The notes below the pieces were generated by a model, which saw only the letters and a program-made list of their open reading frames with translations, was not told the DNA's origin and did no database searches. A stretch of 16,543 nucleotides of DNA from Alistipes sp. GTDB lineage: Bacteria; Bacteroidota; Bacteroidia; Bacteroidales; Rikenellaceae. Position 1 is the stretch's first letter. Each line of letters opens with the position of its first letter. The stretch covers positions 1 to 16,543 of the forward strand of contig JAFYOF010000136.1 of NCBI GenBank assembly GCA_017560305.1, given 5' to 3'. Shown in pieces: positions 6,697-14,924 of this stretch. The translations under genes were made by a program, and so were the position numbers.

Positions 6697-9258
6697 TTAC
6701 TTTACAATCTTATGCGAACCAGCCTCGTAAACTTGTGACTCACTCTCGCCTGGGAGGGTAACGGTAGCAACCGAGCCCTCGGGGATGGTGAACTCCCAAA
6801 TCCACTTGTCGCCCTCATAGCGCCAAGCACTCTTAATCAAGCCCGCAGCCGAGTTGTACTCCGCCTTGATGTGACCCAAGCGCTTGTCAGGCACTGGCTT
6901 CATAATGATGTGCTTGAAACCTGGAGCCATAGGGTCAGATGCGATACCTGCCGCAGTCTCCCAAATCCACTCGCAGACGCAACCGTAGGCGTAGTGGTTG
7001 AAGCTGTTCATACCGCGTGGACCCATACCCTTGTCGAGCATATAACTGTTCCAACGCTCCCAGATTGTGGTTGCGCCATTGTCAACAGAGTAGAGCCAGC
7101 TTGGATTCTTGCGCTGGAAGAGGAGCTCGTATGCGATATCTACCATACCATTCTCAGTAAGGGTTGCCATCAGAATTGATGTACCAAGGAAACCTGTCTG
7201 CAAGCAGTTGCCGTGCTGAACGAAGTTCTCGCGCAAGCGTGCAATCATCTGCTCCTTTGCCTCACCCTCGAAGAGGTTGTTCTTCAGAGCGAACAACGCA
7301 GGGGTCTGCATGGTGTTCAAAATAGCGGTCTTGAATGTGCCATCCTCGTTGAAGAACTCTGCCTTGAGGTATGCCTTCGCCTCCTCTGCCAATGCACGGT
7401 AAGCACCCGCCGAGCGACCTGTACCCTCAGCCATCTCTGCCAACATAGTTGCGTCGATTGCCCAGTATGAAGCGCCGAGGTAGTTCCAGTACTCGATAGC
7501 CTCGGGGCGTGGCTGACCATTCTCGAAAGCACCGCCACCGCAGCTCTCCAGAGGCTCATAGCTCAACCAGTCAGCCCACTGGTAGTTCTGGTTCTCACCA
7601 CGCAACTCCATATGGTTGTACTTGGTCTCGTAGATGTGCTCCATAAAATCGTTCATCGCATCCCAGTTCTCGTCAACAATCTGCTCGTCGCCAAACTGCT
7701 TCCAGATGGTCCAAGGCACAATGATACCGGCATCAGCCCAGCCAAGACGCATCATCTCGTTGCCATACTGCGCGTGAGGAGCAACACCAGGGAAGCCGCC
7801 CAAGCCGTTCTGGCTGTCGCGCATATCACGCATCCACTTGTGGAAGAATGTCAATGTGTTGGCGAAGAACGAACCAGTCTCTGTAAAGACCTGTGTGTCG
7901 GCTGTCCAGCCAAGGCGCTCGTTGCGCTGTGGGCAGTCGGTAGGCACCGAGAGGTAGTTTGACAACTGACCCCAGTAGGTATTTGAGATGAGTTTGTTGA
8001 TTGACTCGTCGCCAGTAGAGATCTTACCAATCTCAAGATTCTCGGCGATAGATGTAACCGGGATTGTAGTCACCTTCTTGATTACAACATCGGCATCGGC
8101 CGTGATTGTCGCAAAGCGGTAGCCGTAGAATGTGCGTGTTGGGTGGTAGCTCACGAACTCATCGCCCGCACCGAAGGTGTACTTCAAAAGGAATGCTGTG
8201 GCAGGTCTACGCAGGTTCTCGCGGTGAACGCTACCCTCTGGGCCATCCATACCGCGGCTGCGTGCGCCATTGCCATCGTTCAGAAGCTCGCCTGGGAGGC
8301 AAGTGAGGGTTGTGCCCTCAGCTGCCTTGAATACAAACGAAGGGATACCAGCGCAGTTCTGGCCAAAGTCAACAACCAGATTCTCGCCCGCCTTGAGCGC
8401 GATCTGCTCGCCAGCGGCAAACTCCTTGCTGATTACCACCTTGCCATACTCGCCATCCTTTGCACCCTCAACCTCCGACCAGATGTAGGCCTTCACGGGC
8501 TTGAGCTCAAGGTCGTGGCGGAGGTAAATCTCTGCACCCTGCGATGGCAGAATCTCGCCATGGAACTCCTTGTTCTGCTCGGGCTTTGAGAGCTGCTCAA
8601 CACACTCATAACCCATCTTCTCGCGTGCGTCATACTCCTCGCCGTCGAAGATAGCCGAGTGCTTCACAGGACCTGCCACGCCAGCCTTCCAGTCGTGGAG
8701 GTTTGTGCCCAGCAACTCCTTTGTGCCATCGGCATAGGTAAGCTCCAACACACCACGGAAAGCGACCTTTGTGCCCCACATCTTGTGTGCGTTAGGAGTC
8801 ACAATCTTATCAGCCCACCAGCCTGGCGTCACCTGCGCCGAGAGTTGGTTTTCGGCATCAGCCGCCTTGTTGAAGGCCTTGGTGATGTCGTATGTGAATG
8901 AGCGGCGAGTCTTCAGCACATGGGTAAAACCTGGCTTGAGGTACTCGTTGCCCACAGGCTTGCCGTTGAGGTAAATCTCATAAACGCCCAGACCCGAGGT
9001 CATCCACTTTGCAGAGACCACCTTCTGTTCGTTCTTTACGGTAGATACAAACCAGCTCGCACCATCGGCAGCACGGTCGTTGTTCCACTTCTCCAATACG
9101 GGAGCATCCACCGCCGAAAGCCAGATGGATGATTGCCACGCCTTGTTATCCAATGCGTCACACTTTGTGCCCACATAATCGCTCTTTGAGCCGCAGCCGA
9201 CACCCACCAGTGATGCCGCCACGAGGGCTACAGACAAAATCAGATTTCTCATTCTCAT
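6697..9258 (-). CDS. Alpha-L-rhamnosidase lipoprotein, glycoside hydrolase family 78
   Basis: A GH78 inverting alpha-L-rhamnosidase of 853 residues that removes terminal rhamnose from pectin fragments, flavonoid glycosides or saponins. The N terminus has a hydrophobic signal ending in LVGVGC, so Cys22 is a likely though loose lipobox cysteine. Domains in order: an N-terminal beta-sandwich with carbohydrate-binding features (about 35-210, including GVYEIYLNGKPVG), the second beta domain (about 240-400), the (alpha/alpha)6 catalytic barrel (about 405-765) and a C-terminal beta domain (about 770-853). CPQRNERLGW (442-451) contains Glu447, the expected general acid, and TTIWERW (730-736) contains Glu734, the expected general base. 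It starts 37 bases after the DUF1080 gene and has no promoter of its own that I can see, so the two form a probable operon. A second in-frame ATG lies two codons downstream. Confidence 0.93.
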   Translation of the reverse strand: MRMRNLILSVALVAASLVGVGCGSKSDYVGTKCDALDNKAWQSSIWLSAVDAPVLEKWNNDRAADGASWFVSTVKNEQKVVSAKWMTSGLGVYEIYLNGKPVGNEYLKPGFTHVLKTRRSFTYDITKAFNKAADAENQLSAQVTPGWWADKIVTPNAHKMWGTKVAFRGVLELTYADGTKELLGTNLHDWKAGVAGPVKHSAIFDGEEYDAREKMGYECVEQLSKPEQNKEFHGEILPSQGAEIYLRHDLELKPVKAYIWSEVEGAKDGEYGKVVISKEFAAGEQIALKAGENLVVDFGQNCAGIPSFVFKAAEGTTLTCLPGELLNDGNGARSRGMDGPEGSVHRENLRRPATAFLLKYTFGAGDEFVSYHPTRTFYGYRFATITADADVVIKKVTTIPVTSIAENLEIGKISTGDESINKLISNTYWGQLSNYLSVPTDCPQRNERLGWTADTQVFTETGSFFANTLTFFHKWMRDMRDSQNGLGGFPGVAPHAQYGNEMMRLGWADAGIIVPWTIWKQFGDEQIVDENWDAMNDFMEHIYETKYNHMELRGENQNYQWADWLSYEPLESCGGGAFENGQPRPEAIEYWNYLGASYWAIDATMLAEMAEGTGRSAGAYRALAEEAKAYLKAEFFNEDGTFKTAILNTMQTPALFALKNNLFEGEAKEQMIARLRENFVQHGNCLQTGFLGTSILMATLTENGMVDIAYELLFQRKNPSWLYSVDNGATTIWERWNSYMLDKGMGPRGMNSFNHYAYGCVCEWIWETAAGIASDPMAPGFKHIIMKPVPDKRLGHIKAEYNSAAGLIKSAWRYEGDKWIWEFTIPEGSVATVTLPGESESQVYEAGSHKIVK

Positions 9259-9295
9259 AGTTATAGTTTTTTAGTTGTTTTCTCTTTTACGGAGG

Positions 9296-10066
9296 TTAGA
9301 ACTCGCGAATCCAGATGTTGCGGAAACTGATTGGCTCGCTTGGGTCGCCGTGCATCTGCAGGCGGATAGGACCATCGCCGTGAGGTATCACGCGGGGGTG
9401 ACCGATGTACTCGGTTGTGCCACGGATGGTGAAGTTGTTAAGCAGCAACACGCCATTCTGGATTACGGTAACCGTAGGCGCGACCTTATAGGTGCCATCG
9501 TCGTTGAACACGGGTGCGTTGTAGATGATATCATAGGCGTTCCACTCGCCTGGCTTACGCATAGCATTCGCCATAGGGATGACCTGCTTGTAGACGCTGC
9601 CCGCCTGACCATTGGCGTAGGTCTCGTTGCCAAAGTTGTCGAGAATCTGAATCTCATACTTATCCTGCAGGAATACGCCGCTGTTGCCTCGTCCCTGACC
9701 CGTACCTGTGATATTCTCGGGCACGCACCACTCGATGTGGAGCTGGAAGCTGCCGAACGACTGCTTCGTGAGGATGTCGCCCTTGCTCTTGTCCACGGTA
9801 ACGACGCCATCGTGCACCACCCAGTCGGCATCACCGCCTCTGGAACTCTTCCACGCGCTGAGGTTTGAGCCATCGAACAGAACAATGGCATCCGAAGGGG
9901 CTGAGCAGGTGGCGGCATCGCCAGGCTTCACCACCTTGGGTTGTGGGGTCCAGAACTCGGTCATCGCAGGGCGCATAGCCTCTGGCTTGGGGTACTCCTT
10001 TTTCTCTTGTGCCGACACCGCAGTAGCCACCGCCAGCGCAAGCAAGGTAAAGATTATTCTTCTCAT
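9296..10066 (-). CDS. DUF1080 family protein (3-keto-disaccharide hydrolase family), secreted
   Basis: A secreted beta-jelly-roll protein of 256 residues with a type I signal peptide (residues 1-19, cleaved before QEKKEY). The domain runs from about residue 60 to the end and shows the standard opening IVLFDGSNLSAWK, then FGSFQLHIEW (104-113), GNSGVFLQ (127-134), YEIQILD (137-143) and the final RNIWIREF strand. The family (PF06439) is now linked to hydrolysis of 3-keto-glycosides formed by sugar 3-oxidases; that is family knowledge and is not shown here. It is the first gene of a pair with the GH78 rhamnosidase, 37 bases apart, which suggests that both act on the same glycoside in the periplasm. 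No 3-dehydrogenase of the Gfo/Idh/MocA type is present in the window. Substrate unknown. Confidence 0.88.
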   Translation of the reverse strand: MRRIIFTLLALAVATAVSAQEKKEYPKPEAMRPAMTEFWTPQPKVVKPGDAATCSAPSDAIVLFDGSNLSAWKSSRGGDADWVVHDGVVTVDKSKGDILTKQSFGSFQLHIEWCVPENITGTGQGRGNSGVFLQDKYEIQILDNFGNETYANGQAGSVYKQVIPMANAMRKPGEWNAYDIIYNAPVFNDDGTYKVAPTVTVIQNGVLLLNNFTIRGTTEYIGHPRVIPHGDGPIRLQMHGDPSEPISFRNIWIREF

Positions 10067-10098
10067 AACGATAGGTTTTATTTCAGTTTTAGGTAGTG

Positions 10099-10129
10099 TA
10101 AAGATAGATATTTAGCCAGAGAAATAAAA
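10099..10129 (-). promoter_or_regulatory. Candidate promoter of the DUF1080-GH78 operon
   Basis: On the minus strand TATCTTTA (10106 to 10099) is one base off the TAnnTTTG consensus, and a TTTT box lies 19 bases upstream (10129 to 10126). It is about 32 bases before the ATG. The region is very AT-rich, so chance matches are possible. Confidence 0.4.
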
Positions 10130-10147
10130 ATATTTTTTGAAAAGAAT

Positions 10148-10178
10148 TTTGCCCGTATGTGATATTTTCGTATCTTTG
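10148..10178 (+). promoter_or_regulatory. Consensus Bacteroidetes promoter of murA
   Basis: TTTG at 10148-10151, a spacer of exactly 19 bases, and TATCTTTG at 10171-10178 match the TTTG-N19-TAnnTTTG consensus perfectly. Transcription should begin a few bases downstream and give a leader of roughly 10-15 bases before the murA ATG at 10198. Confidence 0.85.
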
Positions 10179-10197
10179 ATAAAAATATACAATTTCT

Positions 10198-11508
10198 ATG
10201 GCAATTTTCAAGGTAGAGGGAGGCAGACGCCTTCACGGTAGCGTTACACCACAGGGTGCAAAAAACGAGGCACTTCAAATCTTGTGTGCCACTCTGCTCA
10301 CCAAGGAGCGAGTGGTGGTGCATAATGTGCCAAAGATTCTAGATATCATCCAACTCATTGAGTTGTTGGGCAATATGGGTGTGAAGGTGGAGAAACTCGC
10401 CGAGGATAGCTACGCCTTCACCGCAGCAGACATCGACCTTGACTACCTGCGTAGCGACGACTATCACAATCGTTGCCGCCGCCTGCGTGGCTCGGTGATG
10501 ATGATTGGTCCGCTGCTCGCCCGCTTCGGCGTGGGCTACATCCCAAAGCCTGGCGGTGACAAGATTGGACGCCGCCGTCTGGATACCCACTTCCTCGGTT
10601 TCCAGAAGCTGGGTGCGACATTCAACTTCGATCAGGCGGAGGAGTTTTACTCTGTCGAGTGCAAGCAGTTGAAGGGCTGCTATATGTTGCTTGACGAGGC
10701 TTCGGTGACAGGTACTGCCAACATCATTATGGCGGCTGTCTTTGCCGAGGGCAAGACCACCATCTACAACGCTGCGTGTGAGCCATACATCCAGCAGTTG
10801 TGCCGTATGCTCAACCGTATGGGTGCCAGAATTTCGGGCATCGCATCCAACCTCCTGGTTATTGAGGGCGTAAAGGAACTGGGTGGCACAGAGCACACTA
10901 TGCTTCCTGATATGATTGAGGTGGGCAGCTTCATCGGTATGGCGGCAATGACGCAGTCGGAGCTCACCATCAAGGATGTATCATACGAAAACCTCGGTAT
11001 CATCCCAGCGCAGTTCGCCCGTATGGGTATCAAGTTCGAGCAGAGGGGTGACGATATCTATATCCCACAGCAGGACCACTACTCAATCGAGAGCTTCATC
11101 GATGGCTCGATTATGAATATCGCCGATGCGCCTTGGCCGGGTCTTACACCTGACCTCTTGTCAATCTTCCTTGTGGTGGCGACACAGGCGAAGGGTTCGG
11201 TGCTGATTCACCAGAAGATGTTCGAGAGCCGCCTGTTCTTTGTCGACAAACTCATCGATATGGGCGCACAGATTATCCTCTGCGACCCACACCGCGCAAC
11301 GGTCATCGGTCACGACCACCGCATCCGCCTGCGCGCAACGAAGATGACCTCGCCCGACATCCGCGCGGGAGTTGCATTGCTCATCGCAGCAATGAGCGCC
11401 GAGGGCACATCCACCATCCAGAACATCGAGCAGATTGACCGCGGCTACCGCGACATCGACACCCGCCTGAACGCCCTGGGCGCAAAGATCACCCGACTGG
11501 AGGAGTAA
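10198..11508 (+). CDS. murA: UDP-N-acetylglucosamine 1-carboxyvinyltransferase (MurA)
   Basis: The 436-residue enzyme for the first committed step of peptidoglycan synthesis: it moves the enolpyruvyl group of phosphoenolpyruvate onto UDP-GlcNAc in the cytoplasm. It follows the family from end to end. Lys22-Asn23 in TPQGAKNEAL matches the conserved Lys22 of E. coli, the Arg of the GRRRLD segment follows the active loop, and later come PGLTPDL (the catalytic Asp region), SPDIRAG (the conserved Arg397 equivalent) and the IDRGY signature. The mobile-loop Cys115 of E. coli is replaced by Asp121 in PGGDKIG, a substitution known to give intrinsic fosfomycin resistance in other bacteria. The length is slightly above the E. 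coli enzyme (419). It has its own consensus promoter. No hairpin terminator is seen in the 43 bases before the next gene, so read-through is possible. Confidence 0.97.
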   Translation: MAIFKVEGGRRLHGSVTPQGAKNEALQILCATLLTKERVVVHNVPKILDIIQLIELLGNMGVKVEKLAEDSYAFTAADIDLDYLRSDDYHNRCRRLRGSVMMIGPLLARFGVGYIPKPGGDKIGRRRLDTHFLGFQKLGATFNFDQAEEFYSVECKQLKGCYMLLDEASVTGTANIIMAAVFAEGKTTIYNAACEPYIQQLCRMLNRMGARISGIASNLLVIEGVKELGGTEHTMLPDMIEVGSFIGMAAMTQSELTIKDVSYENLGIIPAQFARMGIKFEQRGDDIYIPQQDHYSIESFIDGSIMNIADAPWPGLTPDLLSIFLVVATQAKGSVLIHQKMFESRLFFVDKLIDMGAQIILCDPHRATVIGHDHRIRLRATKMTSPDIRAGVALLIAAMSAEGTSTIQNIEQIDRGYRDIDTRLNALGAKITRLEE

Positions 11509-11551
11509 GGAGACTCGCTGATATACCATAATTATATAAACTCCAACCAAA

Positions 11552-12106
11552 ATGAGAAACCTTTTACAACCATTAAACTACCCTCTTTCTCAATACGACT
11601 CTTGGTTAGCGATGAAAGAGTATTGGGATGATTATTCACACGAGTGGACAGAATCATCCATAGAGAAGAAATTGGTACACTTGGCAGGTTTTGTTAAGAT
11701 GGGTGGAGATTTAAACACGGTCTTGACCGACTATGCAGAAGATAGGGATGCGACCTACCGAATCAGAATACAGCACTGCGTATTTCGCTACATTGAACGC
11801 CTGATATCGGGTGATCATTTCAAATTCGGTGAGCCAATTATCGACCGCATCAAAAGACTGGATAAAGAAGAACTTGTCAGATTGCTGACTGCGGAACTTT
11901 TGCGAAGTGTTCAGGAGACAAGGGATTATGATGAGAACGGGCAGCTATTCACCCATTGGATAATTTCCAAAGAGTACCTCAACAATGATGAAAATCTTGA
12001 TGCGATAGAGCGCGAGCATTGGAAGAATTTCCCCAATGAAAGTTTCTCATATTATCTTAACAAAAACAAAAGATGGGATGGAGATGATGAAAGTAGTTTT
12101 TGGTAA
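11552..12106 (+). CDS. Hypothetical protein, AT-rich orphan
   Basis: A protein of 184 residues that I do not recognise. It has no signal peptide or membrane segment and is probably soluble, acidic and mainly helical. It is rich in charged and aromatic residues (repeated Trp and Tyr, for example KEYWDDYSHEW near the N terminus) and ends in a hydrophilic tail DGDDESSFW. No catalytic or metal-binding motif is evident. Hand counts of four 60-base lines inside it give 24, 24, 31 and 23 G+C (about 43 percent), against 42 of 60 in one line near the end of murA, so its composition is unlike its neighbours. It starts 43 bases after murA and ends at a strong terminator facing clpB. Recent acquisition is possible. 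An immunity-type or phage-derived small protein would fit the size and charge, but this is only a guess. Confidence 0.75.
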   Translation: MRNLLQPLNYPLSQYDSWLAMKEYWDDYSHEWTESSIEKKLVHLAGFVKMGGDLNTVLTDYAEDRDATYRIRIQHCVFRYIERLISGDHFKFGEPIIDRIKRLDKEELVRLLTAELLRSVQETRDYDENGQLFTHWIISKEYLNNDENLDAIEREHWKNFPNESFSYYLNKNKRWDGDDESSFW

Positions 12107-12116
12107 AGTATTAAAT

Positions 12117-12161
12117 AAAAAAGCAAGAGGTTGCGAATAGCTCGCAACCTCTTGCTTTTTT
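12117..12161. terminator. Strong bidirectional rho-independent terminator
   Basis: A 14-bp perfect stem GCAAGAGGTTGCGA (12123-12136) and TCGCAACCTCTTGC (12142-12155) encloses a 5-base loop and is flanked by six A and six T residues. It serves both the orphan gene (+) and clpB (-), and its T-run touches the clpB stop codon. Confidence 0.95.
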
Positions 12162-14763
12162 AATTAGAAAACTTCAACTTCTCACCTTCGGCGTCGATGA
12201 GGATTGGTTTATCGCGGTTGACTTCGCCGGCGAGGATGCGCTTTGAGAGGTCGTTGACAACCTCGCGCTGGATGACGCGCTTCACGGGGCGGGCACCGAA
12301 CAGAGGGTCGTAGCCCATCTGTGCAATCAGACGCTTTGCCGCAGGGGTGTAGTCGAGCGTAATGCCGTTCTCCGAGAGCATTCGGCGGATGATACCCATC
12401 TGAATATCAACAATATGCTCGATATCGGTGCGGGTGAGTGGCTCGAACATCACAATCTCGTCGATACGATTCAGGAACTCGGGTTTGAGGTGCATCTTCA
12501 ACATCTCAACCACATCGCGGCGTGTGCGCTCGACAACATCCGCCGAGAGGCTCTCGCCATCGAATGCAGCCGAGAAGTTCTCCTGAATAATCTGCGAGCC
12601 CATATTCGAGGTCATTATAATAATGGTATTGCGGAAATCCACCGTGCGACCCTTATTATCGGTGAGGCGACCATCGTCCAGCACCTGCAACAAGATGTTG
12701 AAGACATCGGGATGCGCCTTCTCAATCTCATCGAGCAGCACCACCGAATATGGCTTGCGGCGCACCGCCTCGGTGAGTTGTCCGCCCTCATCGTAGCCCA
12801 CATATCCCGGAGGCGCTCCCACCAGTCGTGACACGCTGTGGCGCTCCTGATACTCGCTCATATCGATGCGGGTCATCATCGAGTCATCGTTGAAGAGGAA
12901 CTCCGCCAGAGCCTTCGCCAGCTCGGTCTTACCCACGCCCGTAGTACCCAGGAAAATGAACGAGCCGATAGGCTTGCGGGCATCATTCAGACCCGCACGC
13001 GAGCGGCGCACCGCATCCGAGATAACCTCGATAGCCTGATGCTGACCCACCACGCGCTTGTGCAACTCAGCCTCCATATTGAGCAACTTCTCCCTCTCCG
13101 ATGAGAGCATACGCTGCACGGGGATGCCAGTCCAGCGCGACACCACCTCGGCGATATCCTGCGCATCGACCTCCTCCTTAATCATCGCGTCGCCACTTGC
13201 CGTGGTGAGTCGCAACTCCTCCTCCAACGCTGCAATCTGGCGCTCCGCCTCGACAATCTTGCCGTAGCGAATCTCCGCCACACGACCATAGTCTCCCTGA
13301 CGCTCAGCCTGTTGCGCCTCAATCTTGAGGCTCTCGATAGAGTCCTTGTTCTGCTGTATCTTCTGCAAAAGGTCGCGCTCGCCCTGCCACTTGGCACGCA
13401 GAGCCGCCTCCCTGGACTTCAGCTCCTCAATCTCGCGGGTGAGTGTCGCCACACGCTGCTCATCGTTCTCGCGGCGGATAGCCTCGCGCTCAATCTCAAA
13501 CTGGCGGATGCGGCGGTCGAGGTTGTCGATATCCTCGGGCACGGAGTTCATCTCCAAGCGGAGGTGTGCCGCAGCCTCATCCACAAGGTCGATAGCCTTG
13601 TCGGGCAGAAAGCGGGAGGTGATGTAGCGGTGAGAGAGTTCCACCGCTGAGATAATAGCCTCATCCTTGATGCGCACCTTGTGGTGATTCTCGTAGCGCT
13701 CCTTCAGTCCGCGCATAATTGAGATTGCATCCTCGGTGGTAGGCTCATCCACCAGCACCTTCTGGAAACGGCGCTCGAGAGCCTTGTCCTGCTCAAAATA
13801 TTTCTGGAACTCATCCAAAGTGGTAGCGCCAATGGTACGCAACTCACCACGCGCAAGGGCTGGCTTGAGGATGTTTGCCGCATCCATCGCACCGCTCGAC
13901 TTACCCGCACCTACGAGGGTGTGAATCTCATCAATAAAGAGGAGTATCTCGCCATCGCTGGCAATAACCTCCTGCACCACCGCCTTGAGGCGCTCCTCGA
14001 ACTCACCCTGATACTTCGCACCCGCTATGAGCGCACCCATATCGAGCGAGAAGATGAGTTTCGACTTGAGGTTTTCGGGCACATCGCCATCCACAATGCG
14101 GTGGGCAATACCCTCAGCGATAGCGGTCTTGCCGACACCCGCCTCACCCACAAGGATAGGGTTGTTCTTGGTGCGGCGCGAAAGAATCTGCAACACACGG
14201 CGAATCTCATCATCACGGCCAATCACAGGGTCGAGCTTGCCACTGCGCGCCATCTCATTGAGGTTGATGGCGTACTTGCCCAGCGCGTTGAACTCCTGCG
14301 ACGAGGTCTGCGAATCGACCGTAGAGCCCTTGCGGAACTCCTTGATGGCAGAAATCAACTCCTTCTCCGATGCGCCGTTGCGCTTCAGGATGTCTGCCGC
14401 CTGACCGCGCTCGGCAACGAGTCCGAGCAGAAGGTGCTCCACCGAGGCGTACTTGTCGTTGAACTTCTGCGTGAAGTCCACCGCGCGCTGGATGACCTTC
14501 GATGTATCCGACGAGAAGAACTGCTCGCCATTGCCACCCGACACTCTTGGGATAGAGCCCACGGCGCGAGTCACCTCATCACGCAGCAGGCGCACATTCA
14601 CGCCCACACGACCCAACAGGAATGCTCCCAGCGAGTCATCCTCCTTAATGAGCACCGACAAAAGATGCAGAGGCTCAACCGCCTGCTGACCACCCTGCTG
14701 TGCAAGAGCCACCGCCGACTGCAACGCCTCCTGCGCCTTGATTGTTAATGAATTGATGTTCAT
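12160..14763 (-). CDS. clpB: ATP-dependent chaperone ClpB
   Basis: A full-length Hsp100 disaggregase of 867 residues (E. coli: 857). It works as a cytoplasmic hexamer with DnaK/DnaJ/GrpE to pull apart aggregated proteins. Domains in order: N-terminal Clp repeat (1-145); first AAA+ domain with Walker A GEAGVGKT (206-213), Walker B FIDE (276-279) and arginine fingers RR near 331; coiled-coil middle domain (about 405-525) rich in Glu, Arg and Gln; second AAA+ domain with Walker A GTTGVGKT (606-613), pore loop GYVGYDEGG (653-661) and Walker B LLDE (676-679); and the small C-terminal domain with GARPVKR. The long middle domain, and the absence of a ClpP-binding tripeptide that I can recognise, separate it from ClpA and ClpC. 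I recognise no heat-shock promoter or CIRCE element in the 14764-14868 leader. It appears monocistronic, isolated from glpT by a terminator. Confidence 0.97.
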   Translation of the reverse strand: MNINSLTIKAQEALQSAVALAQQGGQQAVEPLHLLSVLIKEDDSLGAFLLGRVGVNVRLLRDEVTRAVGSIPRVSGGNGEQFFSSDTSKVIQRAVDFTQKFNDKYASVEHLLLGLVAERGQAADILKRNGASEKELISAIKEFRKGSTVDSQTSSQEFNALGKYAINLNEMARSGKLDPVIGRDDEIRRVLQILSRRTKNNPILVGEAGVGKTAIAEGIAHRIVDGDVPENLKSKLIFSLDMGALIAGAKYQGEFEERLKAVVQEVIASDGEILLFIDEIHTLVGAGKSSGAMDAANILKPALARGELRTIGATTLDEFQKYFEQDKALERRFQKVLVDEPTTEDAISIMRGLKERYENHHKVRIKDEAIISAVELSHRYITSRFLPDKAIDLVDEAAAHLRLEMNSVPEDIDNLDRRIRQFEIEREAIRRENDEQRVATLTREIEELKSREAALRAKWQGERDLLQKIQQNKDSIESLKIEAQQAERQGDYGRVAEIRYGKIVEAERQIAALEEELRLTTASGDAMIKEEVDAQDIAEVVSRWTGIPVQRMLSSEREKLLNMEAELHKRVVGQHQAIEVISDAVRRSRAGLNDARKPIGSFIFLGTTGVGKTELAKALAEFLFNDDSMMTRIDMSEYQERHSVSRLVGAPPGYVGYDEGGQLTEAVRRKPYSVVLLDEIEKAHPDVFNILLQVLDDGRLTDNKGRTVDFRNTIIIMTSNMGSQIIQENFSAAFDGESLSADVVERTRRDVVEMLKMHLKPEFLNRIDEIVMFEPLTRTDIEHIVDIQMGIIRRMLSENGITLDYTPAAKRLIAQMGYDPLFGARPVKRVIQREVVNDLSKRILAGEVNRDKPILIDAEGEKLKFSN

Positions 14764-14868
14764 AATCTATCTGTTTTTAATCGTTTTTTCTTTCCCCCGA
14801 TTAACAACAAATCCCCTGCCAAGAGCCCAAATCGGACACCTCGCAGAAGGTTTGGCACACATTGGCAT

Positions 14869-14902
14869 AAAAAATATGCCACAACAGGACATTGTGGCAT
14901 AT
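14869..14902 (-). terminator. Rho-independent terminator of the glpT transcript
   Basis: Read on the minus strand, an 11-bp stem ATATGCCACAA and TTGTGGCATAT encloses the 7-base loop TGTCCTG and is followed by a run of T residues. It lies 22 bases after the glpT stop codon. The stem arm TATGCC (14875-14880) could also pair with a second GGCATA at 14864-14869. The remaining stretch to the clpB start (14764-14868) shows nothing I can name. Confidence 0.8.
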
Positions 14903-14924
14903 TCTTCATTTCGAGTGTCTTACT

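Noticed and set aside
13921..14748. Plus-strand open frame of 275 codons opposite clpB
   Set aside because: It is antisense to the conserved ClpB N-terminal and first ATPase domains. Its translation is rich in Leu, Arg and His with no motif, a common effect of GC-rich coding DNA.
12160..14763. ClpC or ClpA instead of ClpB
   Set aside because: The long coiled-coil middle domain (about 405-525) and the overall 867-residue layout match ClpB, and I see no ClpP-docking tripeptide.
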